From Jaapia argillacea MUCL 33604 (Eukaryota; Basidiomycota; Agaricomycetes; Jaapiales; Jaapiaceae), in assembly GCA_000697665.1 (NCBI GenBank), contig KL197722.1:531012-595011 (forward strand): DNA of 64,000 bases. The letters run 5' to 3'. The position numbers were made by a program, and so were the translations under genes. Below the pieces are notes generated by a model. It was not told the origin of the DNA, did not search any database, and saw only the letters and a list, made by a program, of their open reading frames with translations. This document shows positions 38,564 through 49,961 of the stretch, piece by piece; the stretch's first letter is position 1; each line of letters starts with the position of its first letter.

Positions 38564-41500
38564 TCAGGTGTCGTGCAACTCCGCGAGAATGTCCCAAGGA
38601 TGGTGGTCATGAAGTTTCGTAAGGTCAACCACAATGCAAGACGGAACGTAATTCGAATCCCGATCCAAGGAGGTATGTGGGTATCCCTTATGCGACATAG
38701 TGCCTTCGACCAACCTGGGCCATAGCACTGGCAACGTTTTCGAAAAAGGCATGCTCTCCCAAGAGTTTAACAATTCCTGCGGTCTCAAACATTCGTTTGG
38801 GACCTGACCTGAGGTGAGTGATGAAAAGGCCAACGTGTTGTCCCTGAAAGCGATACTCAGACGAGACAGGGAACCCCGAGAAACAACGAACGTACCTGGT
38901 ACGTCTCGAGAAGCTCGTAGAAGATTTGACAAGCCCTGCCATTCAATGATCAACGTCACGATCTCACGAGTGAAAAAGGTCAACTTACGACGCGTCAATC
39001 GTGTCCACATCAGCCATATGGAACACCAAGAAAGACGCAGGCTGCCTTCGCGGTTCCTCAGAGGGGTGACTAGCTTCGACGCCATATAATTCCAGTCGTC
39101 GCAATCGCTCTATCATCCCAACTTTAGCTACAATCAATCAATAAACGAGGAAAAAAAGGCGTTACCCTTCAGTTGTGCAGTATTGGCTATCGTCGAGACG
39201 AGTCAGCGGTTCATCCGTCAACGACGAGGCAGAACTGAAATAAACCCACCAAAATCCAAATTCTCCCTAATACGCACAATCAACACACCCGGAACGTCCT
39301 CCTGCGCTTCAGGGTTCTCATTAATAGGTTTCCACCGATCAGTACCCGGTATCCTTCCCTACGAGTAAGTCCTCCAAATCAGCAGCTACATCGCAAAGAC
39401 CGAAAAAAAACCTCACCAAAATCGTCATTCTCGTTTTCGAACTGCGATAAACGACCAACAACAACGATATTATCAAACTAACAACGACTCCAATCTCGAC
39501 ATTCCATATAATCGTCAAAATGAAAGTCAAAGACATGAGACCGAGGTCTATCCATGAACGCATCCTACACCCCAACGACGTGACATCAGCGAACCGGATA
39601 CCAATCAAATGGGTACATGAAAAAGGAGCAACTCACCGCCAGTAGAACATAACATCATGTGGAGTCTCGGAAAGCAAGCTAAACACAACCATCGAGATAC
39701 TACACACCACATCAGCATACAATGCCCAGTGATATGTACAACCATCGAGCAACTCACATAGCGGCAAGAACACACGTCGGCAAATAATAGAGCATCGGAA
39801 GTAAAAAGAACGTCGCAAGCAACACAACACTCGAACAAACGATCGAAGCCATCTGCGTTCTCCCACCCACATCTCCATTAATCCTTGACCTTCATCACAA
39901 GGACCTTCATCAATATTCCGATGCTACACTCCGGTGAGGTGGAATGGGAACGTACCTGGTGATGGACCCAAACGCAGGGAGTGTCCCAGGGACGAAAGAT
40001 CCCATCAAATTACCAGCGCCCAACGCGACGAGTTCCCTATTAGGACTGATGGAGTATCCAAAGCGAGCAGCATTCTGTTTCGCAGCGACGATACTATCGA
40101 GGAAGCCCACAATCGAAATCAACCTACACAAAACAGAAGGTTGATAAGAAGGTGAGCACAGGGCGAGACGAGCGAGATGCTTACACAGCAGTGGAAGTAG
40201 TCACACGAAGAAACTTGAGATTGACAGCTTGTAACGGGAAAGCAAAGAAATGTTTGCCAGTGCCAACATTCACGGTTCCAAGGATAGCAACGCCATCTTC
40301 ATCCCACCCAAATTCATCCGAAAGAACTACAAAATCAAAAGCATCATCAGGTTGTGCGACCGACGAGAAAGAGGTGAAGACAAACTGGTGGAAACCACAA
40401 CGACAACAAGCACCTCTGGCAACCTATAAATCCACCAATATTTCTTGAACGCAGCCTTGGCAGTCCTCAACACAAACAAAATGCCAAGAGCGCTAAAGGA
40501 TATGACAGTAGTAAGGTGATGTGAATGTGTAAACACATTCTCGACAATGAATGTTAATTTTGCCCAGCTGGTTTGGGGGTTTAGTTGACGTGAAAGCGCA
40601 GAGAGGCCAAACATTGGTATCAATTGTTCACTAGGGGTATGAGAACGAGTTCGTCAGGCATGAACACGAAATGGAAGAGAAGAAGGTACATCATAATGAC
40701 AACAGCGACGGCTGTGATGAATCCGCGGAGGAGCGCGCGACTGAGGACGACATCGATGAATCCCAATCGTAAAAGGCCCAATAAGAAGGATATCAATCCG
40801 ACCTGGATCAGCAAATCAGCCTTTGCTCGACACCTTCATCTCTCGACTATAGGAGAAACGCACTTGAAAGGTGATAATGGTACTGATTGCTAAACCAATG
40901 GCTTCAGGATTATCGGGTATTGAATGAGGGTCTCCATGTAGGATTTCAGACACGGCTTGGCCCACGAGTAAACTGAGGGCAGCTTCGGGTGCTACGTTTA
41001 GTTGACGAGAGGTCCCTAGCAGAGCGTAGAATAGTCCGGGTATCGATGCGGAATACTATATTTAGCATGAAAGTCAGCGAAGTTCTGTCAAGGGGGGATA
41101 CACAGGGTAGACGTACCAGACCGACAACAGGACTGAGCTTTGCAAGTGAGGAGGCGTAACTGACGCATTGTGGTATAAGCATGGAGGCGACGGTTACTCC
41201 TGCAAGCACATCTCCACCCAGTCTGCGCAAGACATGAACCACGATACCGAAGTCAGCAAGCGTTGCAATCTCTAAAGCATCGAGCAAGAGTTATGATGGA
41301 CTTACAGCGAGAAGGAATAGTCAGGGATCCACGAAGTTGAAGGAACATAATATTTCACTTTCGTCCATTGGGATTTCTTCTTTCCCGATTTGCCCGATTC
41401 TGCAGAATAAAGTGACAATATAATGAGATGGCGAGAAGGTCAAACGGGTCCCAAATAAACCAAACTCACCAGCAACACTTCCATAAGCAGATGCAGGTCG

Positions 41501-41740
41501 ACTAGTCGAACCTATATTCCCTTCTCCGCCTCCCACCTCCGGAACCGCTCCTAACAACTTCGACCTCTCCGTGACAGTCCCGCCACCAACACTCTCACCA
41601 CCAGAAGCATACCCATCCATCGCGCTCATAGACATTCTTGATGGCGTTCTGGATATGTATGGGGTTCTATGGGGTGTGTGGGTATGATCCGAATCCGTAT
41701 TTTCGTGGTGGATGATGACATCCTGCGGATGTGTGTCCAT
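38564..41740 (-). CDS. SulP/SLC26-family anion (sulfate) transporter with STAS domain
   Basis: The product is a plasma-membrane or organellar anion transporter. The hydrophilic N-terminus (MDTHPQDVIIHHENTDSDH) holds a TERSKLLG motif. The transport domain follows: YVPSTSWIPDYSF, DVLAGVTVASMLIPQCVSYA, LLGTSRQLNVAPEAALSLLV, GFITAVAVVIMMYLLLF, a central IVGFLDSIVAAKQNAARFGY and NRELVALGAGNLMGSFVPGT. Later helices include LGLMSLTFILTIIWNVEIGV. The STAS domain spans DVPGVLIVRIRENLDFA, FLVFHMADVDTIDAS and the C-terminal KLLGEHAFFENVASAMAQV. At least ten short introns are present. The substrate is not determined by the sequence; vacuolar Ypr003c-like and sulfate-uptake relatives are both possible. 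Confidence 0.88.
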
Positions 41741-41950
41741 GTATGGTCGTTGGGTTGCGATGGCAAGGATACAAGGAACGTTGTATGTGATGTGGAGTTG
41801 TAAAGGAATCCTCAGAGTCAGAACCGGTTCATAGCAGGCTGCGCGAAAGTCTCAAAAGTGGATCCGGCGACTTGTGTCACAATAATGGAATATCGGCGAT
41901 CAACCACCACCAGCCAATCGCAGCTGTCAGAGTCTGCTCAAACGGGCCGC

Positions 41951-41959
41951 CGCTGTGGT
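41951..41959. repeat. 9-bp target-site duplication, left copy
   Basis: CGCTGTGGT lies immediately before the left inverted repeat; the identical 9 bases follow the right repeat at 47840-47848. Confidence 0.92.
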
Positions 41960-42161
41960 CAGACTCCTTCCCACCCCCTCTTGCGAGTTCAGCGATTCGG
42001 AAAAGAGAAAGATATGATATGTTTTAAGAATAACATATGCCACAACCAAATACACGCAACGCAGAGATTAAAACCCAGCGCACGAATCTGAACTCTCCAG
42101 AGGGACTGGCAAATTATGCACTCTCCCACGCCACTCGGGCATTCGGGGAGCGCGTTTCTGG
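41960..42161 (+). repeat. Left terminal inverted repeat (202 bp)
   Basis: It is the reverse complement of 47638-47839 except at 42025 (T against C), 42060 (C against T) and 42079 (C against T). It contains the ATG of the helicase gene (42037) and must contain or adjoin its promoter. Confidence 0.95.
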
Positions 42162-44744
42162 ACGCGTTTCTGAACGCGTCGTACTCCTGGAAGTCTCTCT
42201 CGATTGTCTCCCTATGCAACGGATCGGGAGGGCCATTCCCACTCTCCAACAGATTAGGCAGGCTGCGCAAGGCCAGCTGAATCAAACTCCTTGTCTCTGG
42301 CAGTTACAGATTGGTGAAGCTCTGCTGAAAGCCGACAAGGACGTTGTCTGCATCACTGCTACTGGCGACGGGAAGACCTTAACATTTTGGTTACCACTTC
42401 TATTCAGTGAAGATGGTATTGTCTTGGTTGTCACCCCTCTCAATCAGCTCGGAAAGCAAACAGAAGCGCAGCTCGGCACTTCCGGTGTCTCTTGTATTGC
42501 AGTTGAATCGAAGACGGCCACCCCCGAGAAGTTCAAAGTGAGTCTGCAAATTTGTAGCCTCTCCTACGAGGTCTCAACTGATGCACTATTAGGCCATCCG
42601 GAGTCTTGAACACAGGGTGGTTGTTGCGAACCCGGAGTTACTCATGAAGGACGATGGGAGTTTCGAAGCCCTACTTCGTGACCCAAAATTCAATTCGAAG
42701 CTCCTCGCCGTAGTCATCGATGAGGCCCACTGTGTCTCTGAATGGGGTGGGTTTCGTGATGAGTATCGTTATATAGGCAGGCTCCGGCATCTACTACCAT
42801 CATCTGTACCCTTCTACGCGGCGTCGGCTACCATGCCACCCGAGATACTCGCGGATGTCAAAAAATCCCTGAACTTGCGAACCAGTAACACATTCCTCAT
42901 GCACCGATCAAATGATCGCCCGAATATCCATCTCGTCTCAAGGCCCTTCAAGTATGGGCAACACACATATTCCGATCTTGACTTCCTGGTGAAGGATTGG
43001 AAGCCCGGTGATGCATCCCCACCGAAGTTCTTGATATTCTTCGACTCCATCAAAGAGTCTGAAGATGCAGCTAACCATCTTCGGAGCCTCCTTCCCAAGG
43101 AATATCAAGATAAGATCAAATGGTTTCATGCTGTGATGACTCCAGAGTTCCGAGACATTGAGGTCGGCCGTTTTCGTGAAGCAGACTCCTGGGGTTACTG
43201 TGCCACTGACTCTTTTGGAATGGTGAGTCGCAATTGACTCTTTTTCGATGCAGAAATTGACCATTTACCGCAAGGGCATGGATCTATCCGACATATTGCT
43301 CATAATACAGTGGAAAGCAAGTACCAGTTATCTTAAGATCTGGCAGAGAATCGGACGTGCGGCTCGAGACCAATCTCTCGAAGGGACAGCAATCATATTC
43401 TCTGAGACTCAGTACTCCGATGAAAAACGTGCACAGAAAGAGGCAACACAACAGAAGCGGGCTGAGACCTTGAAGAGGAAAGCCGAGGTAGCGAGTAGTG
43501 GGGGTCAGGCAAAGAAAAGGAAAGGAAATAATTCATTATCCATAGTCGCAGGGAATGAAGGTGATCAGCGAGGGAGTACTGGGGGTGCGGAAACTGCAAA
43601 TGGACAAATCGAACCAACAGTCCGGATGGACGTTGAGGCACGCCGTGCAAGTTATGCTCCTTCCGTGGTGGCCAAGATACAGAAAGCTACCAAAGGGGGC
43701 GATCGCTTGCACCCTGTTCTCGATGATATGATCAATGCACGGGCGAGAGGTATCAACTGCATACGGCTTCCATTCACGCTGGCATTTGAAAACGATAAGA
43801 TTGGTACGTGATTAATCGCACGAACGTTATCCCTTCTGATCGTTCTGATCGTTCTATCGTTCTGATCTAGTCCCGATAAGCAACCTCTGTTGTTTGCATC
43901 TCATTGTCGATTGTCTCCCTTGTGCTACATCTGGCGGTTGCGAGCGTTGCAGGTTGAAGATATCCCGACTTTGCTGTGATACTTGCAGCCCCGAAGAATT
44001 TGCCCAGAAATTTCTCGTCAACAACCCTCCTGTCCCCCCCGTCCCACGTCGTTCAGGAATTGAAACAAGCTACATGCCATCTCAAAGCGAGCAGGATCTC
44101 AAGGCTGCATTGTTCGTCTGGCGCGAGGAGGCCGCAGAGGCTGAATTCGGTGCAGACGTTCTCTCCATGACCGGACCGTGTGTCTTCATGGCCGAGGAGA
44201 CTGTGCTACGCCTTGTCGACTGTGCTCATCACCTCAAGATTTGAGCACCATCTGATGTCGGCAAGGAAACCAAGTGGAAGCGAGCTCATAAATACGCCGA
44301 TGAGCTTGCGGCGTTGATCCAATCTCACTGCCCTCTCCCAGCTCCTACAACTTCACCCTCGACAGACACCTCATTACCTCTTGGTGATCGCACTGCAGTC
44401 ATCAACCAACCGGACGAGCCGTTGAACGTTTCCAAACCAGCGAAACCCTCTAAACCACGCCGTTGTGGTGCGTGTGGACAGCTCGGTCATATTAGTGTGT
44501 TTTCTGTTCATTTCAAAAACGTTGCCTGATGTTTTCAAGGATCCAATAAACTTTGTCCGAATTACGGTGGTGGCCAGTCAAGTGGCGACCCCGAGAACGT
44601 TCTCGTTCCCTCTGCACCACAAGTTCCCAGTGAGTTCGTTGATGTGCCGTCATCATACCTGACTCAAACCACATCAAGGACCCCTCCCTCGTCCATTGGT
44701 CCAGCACAATGCTGTCGCCTCGAGCTCAACATTATCGGCCGCTG
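42037..44744 (+). CDS. RecQ-like DEAH helicase of the mobile element; in-frame stop at 44242
   Basis: Exons 42037-42537, 42593-43222, 43275-43803 and from 43871 give 677 codons to a TGA at 44242-44244. Superfamily-2 motifs are present: LWQLQIGEALL (Q-like), TATGDGKTLTFWLPLL (I), VVIDEAHCVSEWG (II, RecQ-type DEAHC), AASATMPPEI (III), KFLIFFDSIKESED (IV) and QRIGRAARDQSLEG (VI). A basic linker (KRKAEVASSGGQAKKRKG) and a Cys-rich block (LPCATSGGCERCRLK) follow. After the TGA the same frame runs on as DVGKETKWKRAHKYADELAA and a zinc knuckle, CGACGQLGHI, completed over an intron (44495-44539) by SNKLCPNYGG, ending at 44744. The TGA lies inside a 51-base stretch (GTCGAC...GGCAAG) that could be spliced in phase, so the gene may still be whole. 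It probably acts in transposition or repair of the donor site, not as the host RecQ. Confidence 0.8.
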
Positions 44745-44929
44745 ACAACACAGGAGGAGAGAAACGGAGCCAGGGTCTTCTGCATTCACAAGGGCCTATT
44801 GATCCTTCATCTTTCTATCATGGTTTCCGGTATGTCCATTCACATTTGATCTCTGCCTCTTACTGTCGTTACTGATACACATCTGCTAGGGAATAAGCAG
44901 TCGATGTATCATATTGTAGCACCTCGTAT

Positions 44930-47683
44930 TTAATCCATCAAATCATCCCCGTCAACTTCGATGTCCTCCTCCCCTCCTCCTCCAATCACACCATCCAAAG
45001 CAATATCGTCAACCTGAGTGGCACCCTCGTTGAGTAAAGCAAGACCCTTACTCATCTGATTTGGGATGAGGTATGTCACCTTACGGCCCGGATTAAGGAC
45101 ACGGTGGATGTCATGATCGTGCATGTACACCCCTAGTGCATGCAGAGTCTTCGTAAGATCTGTGTCTGCATGTGCAATTGTCCGATTGGACAACAGAAAA
45201 TTATCTTGTATATTGTCGATGCAACTGCGGTATGTCTCCACTAGTGGCGATTCGAGTATGATGCGATGGACGGTTCGATTTGATACACTTCCACCATAGA
45301 CCACCTGTGCAGTCGTCGGTGAGTGACGAATCAAACACTTCGTTCTGGCTCGTACCTTCGTGTATAGGTTATTCCGCTCCACCAACCAATCCACGCCGCG
45401 AAATTTCCCCTCCTTGCCTGTTGGGTTGCAAAGCCAGTTCAGTCGGATTGCCCGCCTAGGTCTGGTCCATCAGTATCCCACTCTCCTTTCTGCGTTCACT
45501 TACCTCAGCCTTTCAGGATAAACAAAGTGGACATCGTGGAGAAAGCGAGTCATCTGCGCTGCATATTTTGATTTGGATGACCCTTTGAAAATGAATATCC
45601 AAGGTATGCATGCCCACTCCACTGCGCCAATATCTCCCTGATTCATCGCATCTGCCATCATCTCATAAAGGAGGAAATCGCGATTCATCAACAATGAATT
45701 CTCGAACACTTGGTCGCGTTCCTCCACTCTCTGGCGCCGCATCTTCTCGAAATCACGTCCTGCGACAAAGTTACCGGCCATATCCTCTGAAAGTTTTACG
45801 ACATCCTCCCACAGTGGCTTGGTATCCGCCCACTGTTCTCTTGTATCCAGACGAAATCGCTTGTGGATCTCTGTCTCCCACCCATCAAGACGTAGAGCAA
45901 TTCCAACGTGTCCAATCACTTCATGGGTACGTCGAAATTTGAATTTTGTGGCGATACTGTGTGCTTGGCGATAACGAGAGATTGATATGTAGTGCATCAA
46001 GGTCGCTGTGTCTTCCTGCCCCCTTTTCGGCTCCAGATATGTTCGCCACACGGCATCAGCACACGCCATCTTCAGATGAAACAGCCCAGGGATGAAGACC
46101 ATGAATCGCATCTGGCGGAATGGGGTATGTTCAATTGACCTCGAAGCTAGAAGACTCTGTATCCGCTCCATTGTCGAGAGATCTCCGTGGAAGAGGATAA
46201 TGTGCTCCGCAACATCCACAACGTTGGGGACTCCTTCTGCTCCCACCCCTCCCTGCCGTAGTAAGTCCTCAACAGCCTCTGCATTTCCCTGAACCGTTGA
46301 TTGATTGATATTCATAGCGCGGGCGGGAACCTGCGGTGTCTTCACCACTGGTATTTGATACATTGGTTTATATGGGCAGCCTAGTTGAGGGATGAATTGC
46401 CGAAAGTACTCGGGCCCATGGTGGCATAGGTCGTAACGCATCTTCCAGGCGTTGAACCGCTGTTGGCAGTAGAGCCCAGAGGGGTGGGGGTCTTCGGGAT
46501 GAATGGTGAGTAGTTGATCCCATGAACACACCGGCCGCTGACTTTCTCGCTGTGGATTATTTGGACTTGATCTCCAGAGTGTGTCGGCGCACCTCAAATC
46601 CTCTGTGGTGACACCATGCTTGACCTCAAGTAGCGTTCCGGACGTTAGGTGCTTTAATGTGGGCACTGCCTTCTCGACCGTCGGCGTATCAACTTTGAGA
46701 TCAACATCAAAGTTGTCATATGCATATGATGCGAGCATCGTTGACCCCAACGCTCGCAAGCCACGTCTCGACTCTTCGGCAAGTGATCGTATGGCATTAT
46801 TTACCGCCGTTGTTGATATTGACAACCCTGCATGCGCCAGGACCTCCATTACTCTCTCCGGTGTATTGCTACAACGACCAAAGATCCCCATGACGGCTGG
46901 CAGTGGGTTACAACGCTGGTTTGTACTCTGCGTCATAATTGTGACGCAGGTCACCTTCTTCTACGTTGTATGTCAGTTACCAGTATAGATGTTAAGATTG
47001 TATCTCACTATTGACAGAAGCTTCTCAGCCTCAGACTCAACCTGATCCCCACTCCCATCACCTGTTCCATGTCTCAAATTTGCCACCATCACCCCAGCCT
47101 TGCGACGCCTCACCGCTACATGATCGGCAGACAGCAAGGCTCCCAACAAGTCCCAGAGGTGTGGAGCCAGATCACGCATCAAGTTTGCCATTACAGGAAT
47201 CTGGAACGCATCCATCTTCTCTGGTGTTGCGTGGTTTGCATTGAAATGCCACCCCGTTTGTTTGTTCACAAGCTTCATAACCTCTTGGGTACATTCTCGT
47301 GTTGTAACTCTCCGTGCCCATTCTAACGAGATTTCTTTTGTTACTGTATGGGTACTAAGTGCTTCGAGGATTTCTTCGACATGGCTAATGAGATCTTGAA
47401 CCACATCCTCGTTGGTAGGTTGTCTGCTTCCCAAGAGGTGCAGGATCAGTGCGGCGGGTGATAGTCCATTGTCGGACAGACTGGTGAGGGCGGCGTTGAG
47501 TCGTAAAGGTTCCATTGGGAGACAAGGGTCGTGTTGGTCAGGATTGGCAAAGTACTTCAAAGGCAAGGTGCTACGACTAAGTACGATCTGAGGCGTGTCT
47601 GCAACATGTCCTGAATACCATCTGGCATCGATGAGCACCAGAAACGCGCTCCCCGAATGCCCGAGTGGCGTGGGAGAGTGCAT
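44930..47683 (-). CDS. DUF6589 protein (885 aa), candidate transposase
   Basis: Exons 47683-47009, 46960-45504 and 45455-44930 give 886 codons. The start MHSPTPLGHSGSAFLVL lies inside the right inverted repeat. The N-terminal half is helical. The core carries DUF6589 hallmarks: GSTMLASYAYDNFDVDLK, EHIILFHGDLSTMERIQSLL, FHLKMACADAVWRTYL and, after the last intron, LNWLCNPTGKEGKFRGVDW with DWLVERNNLYTKV. Acidic residues in YDNFD (about residue 307) and HGDLS (about 485), with a later Glu, could form an RNase H-like D-D-E site; this is inference only. The C-terminus is acidic (GGGGEEDIEVDGDDLMD). The gene ends 186 bases from the helicase gene's last stop, tail to tail. Confidence 0.85.
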
Positions 47684-47839
47684 AATTTGCCAGTCCCTCT
47701 GGAGAGTTCAGATTCGTGCACTGGGTTTTAATCTCTGCATTGCGTGTATTTGGTTGTGGCATATGTTATTCTTGAAACATATCATATCTTTCTCTTTTCC
47801 GAATCGCTGAACTCGCAAGAGGGGGTGGGAAGGAGTCTG
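47638..47839 (-). repeat. Right terminal inverted repeat (202 bp)
   Basis: It is the inverted copy of 41960-42161 with three differences. It contains the ATG of the DUF6589 gene (47683) and, in another frame, a mirror of the helicase start (MPQPNTRNAEIKTQC). Confidence 0.95.
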
Positions 47840-47848
47840 CGCTGTGGT
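47840..47848. repeat. 9-bp target-site duplication, right copy
   Basis: CGCTGTGGT is identical to 41951-41959. Confidence 0.92.
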
Positions 47849-48379
47849 CCGCTATGAACGCCCCCCATCTCGGATTTTAACATCTACGTACTTTGTTTAA
47901 TTTGTACTGTTTTCTTTCATCAACTACCTTGTCCAGGCGGCTCGATAAGTTCCATCTGCACCCTTTTGAATCATGTGGTACCGGTGCAGCTAATCATACC
48001 CTCGAAGCATATTTCTGTCCCGAGAGTAGGCGCCGAGATAGCACAGCATCCAGTGCCAACTATCGTCTCGTGCTGCATATTGAAATCCTCATGAGGTGCA
48101 TCGCAAGCGCTTTAGACATTTGAATTTGTCTCGAAAACATCGAAGGCGTCAGTACTGCAGTACCCCATGACGAAAGCCCAAGGGGGATACATCGCCTCCT
48201 TACCAACACCCCTTCCCCCAAGGAGCGGAGAACTCACTCTATGTACTGCATTTACATTTCTGGTAGGATCTGGGTCTCATGTGACTCTCTACAGTCAGAT
48301 ACTTAACATCCCTCACGCTAGATTACGCCACTGTCTCATCCAGGACCTTGTCGCATGCCGACCAGCAATCTTCGTTTCA
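47849..48379. other. Right flank of the element and promoter region of the kinase
   Basis: The stretch continues the original intergenic sequence. The kinase frame is open from 48167, but the part before 48380 does not look conserved. Confidence 0.45.
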
Positions 48380-49841
48380 ATGTCATTACGTCGTACAAAG
48401 CCATCGTTCGATTTGAGGGCGTCTTCCATCAGGCTAGAAAGGGGGTATGCAGAACGACGACCATGGATTCAGGTACTTCTGGAGGAACTCAGGACGGCGG
48501 AGCGACACATGCTGCCGGAGGCGCTTCGAGAGTATCTGTTAGATTTTCGAGAGTTTGAGAAGGCCTGTCTCTCGCTGGATGGCGAAGACGCAGTGGAGAT
48601 GGCGGAGATTATGCAAGACGTATGTTGTCTTCAACGTGGTTTTTCTCTGGGCTATCACTCACCTTCCACCGACGTACAGGTCCTTGATATCACTGATCAC
48701 GCATATGAACATCGCGGCGTTGTGTTCAAAACCCTGAACGGCTTGTGTAAGTCGTCCGGGGTCTTGGTGGGGATACCTATTATACCCTCCATCAAAAATC
48801 TTGCTTTTGTTGCATCTGGTGGTTTTGGGGAGATTTTCAAGGGGCATACAGAGGATGGGGACCTTGTGGCCATAAAGACAATCAGGTTCTTCACCAAACA
48901 AGACAATCCCGAGGGACAGAAGGTTAGTTCGTGCATCAAAGACCTATCCTCTGATACTCCAGCTGATGGGGAGTGTAGTCCTTTAGAACGGAGATATTAC
49001 TCTACCGCCAAGTTCGACACCGTCACATCTTGCCTCTGATTGGTATTACGGATCCAGAGTTCTCTAGATCTAGCGCCCAGATGGTCATACCATGGAAAGC
49101 AAATGGTAATCTACTCGAGTACGTGAAACGTGTAGAATCGCCACCCTTAACTGTCAACAGACTCAAAATTGTAAGCTTATTTCGGCTCTTTACGATGTAG
49201 GCTAGGTCTCATCGCAGGTATATCTAGCTCGTCGGTGTCTGTTCCGCTCTATGTTACCTTCATAGCCACGTTCCCGTCGTGGTGCATGGTGATCTGAAAT
49301 GCGTGAGTCATCCAAAGTCCCAATCCTTCAAGTATTCATCGATGTAAATTGATTTTATTAGGCAAATGTCCTTGTGGATGATGATGGAACACCCCTTCTA
49401 GCAGACTTTGGCTTGTCCACCGTCCGCTACCACGGGGCAAGCCTTTCATCAGCCCAAAATGCTGGGACTTTACGGTGGATGGCACCTGAGTTGTTGACTG
49501 GGAACCCACCAAAGATTTCACGTGAGACCGATGCGTGGTCCTTTGGGATGCTCGCACTTGAAATTTTTACGGGACAGTCCCCCTATTCAGACAAGTGTGA
49601 TTATAATGTTACGCTGTCCCGGGCCCAAGGGGAGCTACCGAAACGACCCTCGGGACACCACATCGTTCAGCTTGGGCTCAATCAGGAACTTTGGACGCAG
49701 CTCCGTCAACTTTGGTCATTCTCCCCAGAGAAGAGGCCGAAATTTACCGATCTTGCCCCTATATTGGATCGCCTTGAGGCGAGGTGGAGTCCACCTTCGC
49801 CCACTCCTACCCCGCAGAAGTATATCGTAAGTTCCCATTAG
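48380..49841 (+). CDS. Protein kinase, TKL-like; may continue into KH domains
   Basis: The leader (MSLRRTKPSFDL...) and a helical region (ALREYLLDFREFEKACLS) precede the catalytic domain: ASGGFGEIFKGHTEDGD, VAIKTIRFF, SFRTEILLYRQVRHRHILPL across a GTTAGT intron, VVHGDLKCANVLVDDDG, LADFGLSTV, GTLRWMAPELL and TDAWSFGMLALEIFTGQSPY. HGDLK replaces HRDLK, as is common in Agaricomycete TKL kinases. If the final intron is not removed, the gene stops at 49841 after KYIVSSH. A GTAAGT donor at 49828 can be spliced in phase to the KH exon at 49962, which would fuse the two genes. The substrate is unknown. Confidence 0.8.
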
Positions 49842-49961
49842 GAGATTACACTTGGCGTGAACGTCTAACCATCCATTCCAGACAGTGAGCAAGGCCGTGG
49901 TTATGAAGTTCAAGGGAGAAACTAACCTCCCCTCCTTGCCACTTTTTCGACATGGTTGCAG

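Larger units (their letters stand above)
41960..47839. mobile_element. RecQ-like/DUF6589 TIR DNA element, 5,880 bp
   Basis: The element is bounded by 202-bp inverted repeats that start CAGACTCCTTCCCACCCC and flanked by a perfect 9-bp duplication (CGCTGTGGT). It carries two convergent genes: a RecQ-like helicase (plus) and a DUF6589 protein (minus). The repeats differ at 3 of 202 positions, so the insertion is young. Long repeats with a 9-bp duplication recall Mutator-like elements, but no Mutator-type transposase is evident. The element sits between the SulP gene and a kinase gene and interrupts neither. DUF6589 is the candidate transposase by elimination. The helicase gene carries one in-frame stop near its 3' end. 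Confidence 0.92.

Noticed and set aside
42037-44244. The helicase as the host RecQ/Sgs1 gene
   Set aside because: It begins inside an inverted repeat flanked by a target duplication, lacks RQC/HRDC-type domains, and has a zinc knuckle; it is an element gene.
44242-44244. TGA decoded as selenocysteine
   Set aside because: Basidiomycetes are not known to use selenocysteine broadly, and no reason exists to expect it in this domain; nonsense change or intron is simpler.
41960-47839. Reading the terminal repeats as long terminal (direct) repeats
   Set aside because: They are inverted, not direct, and no reverse transcriptase or integrase is encoded.
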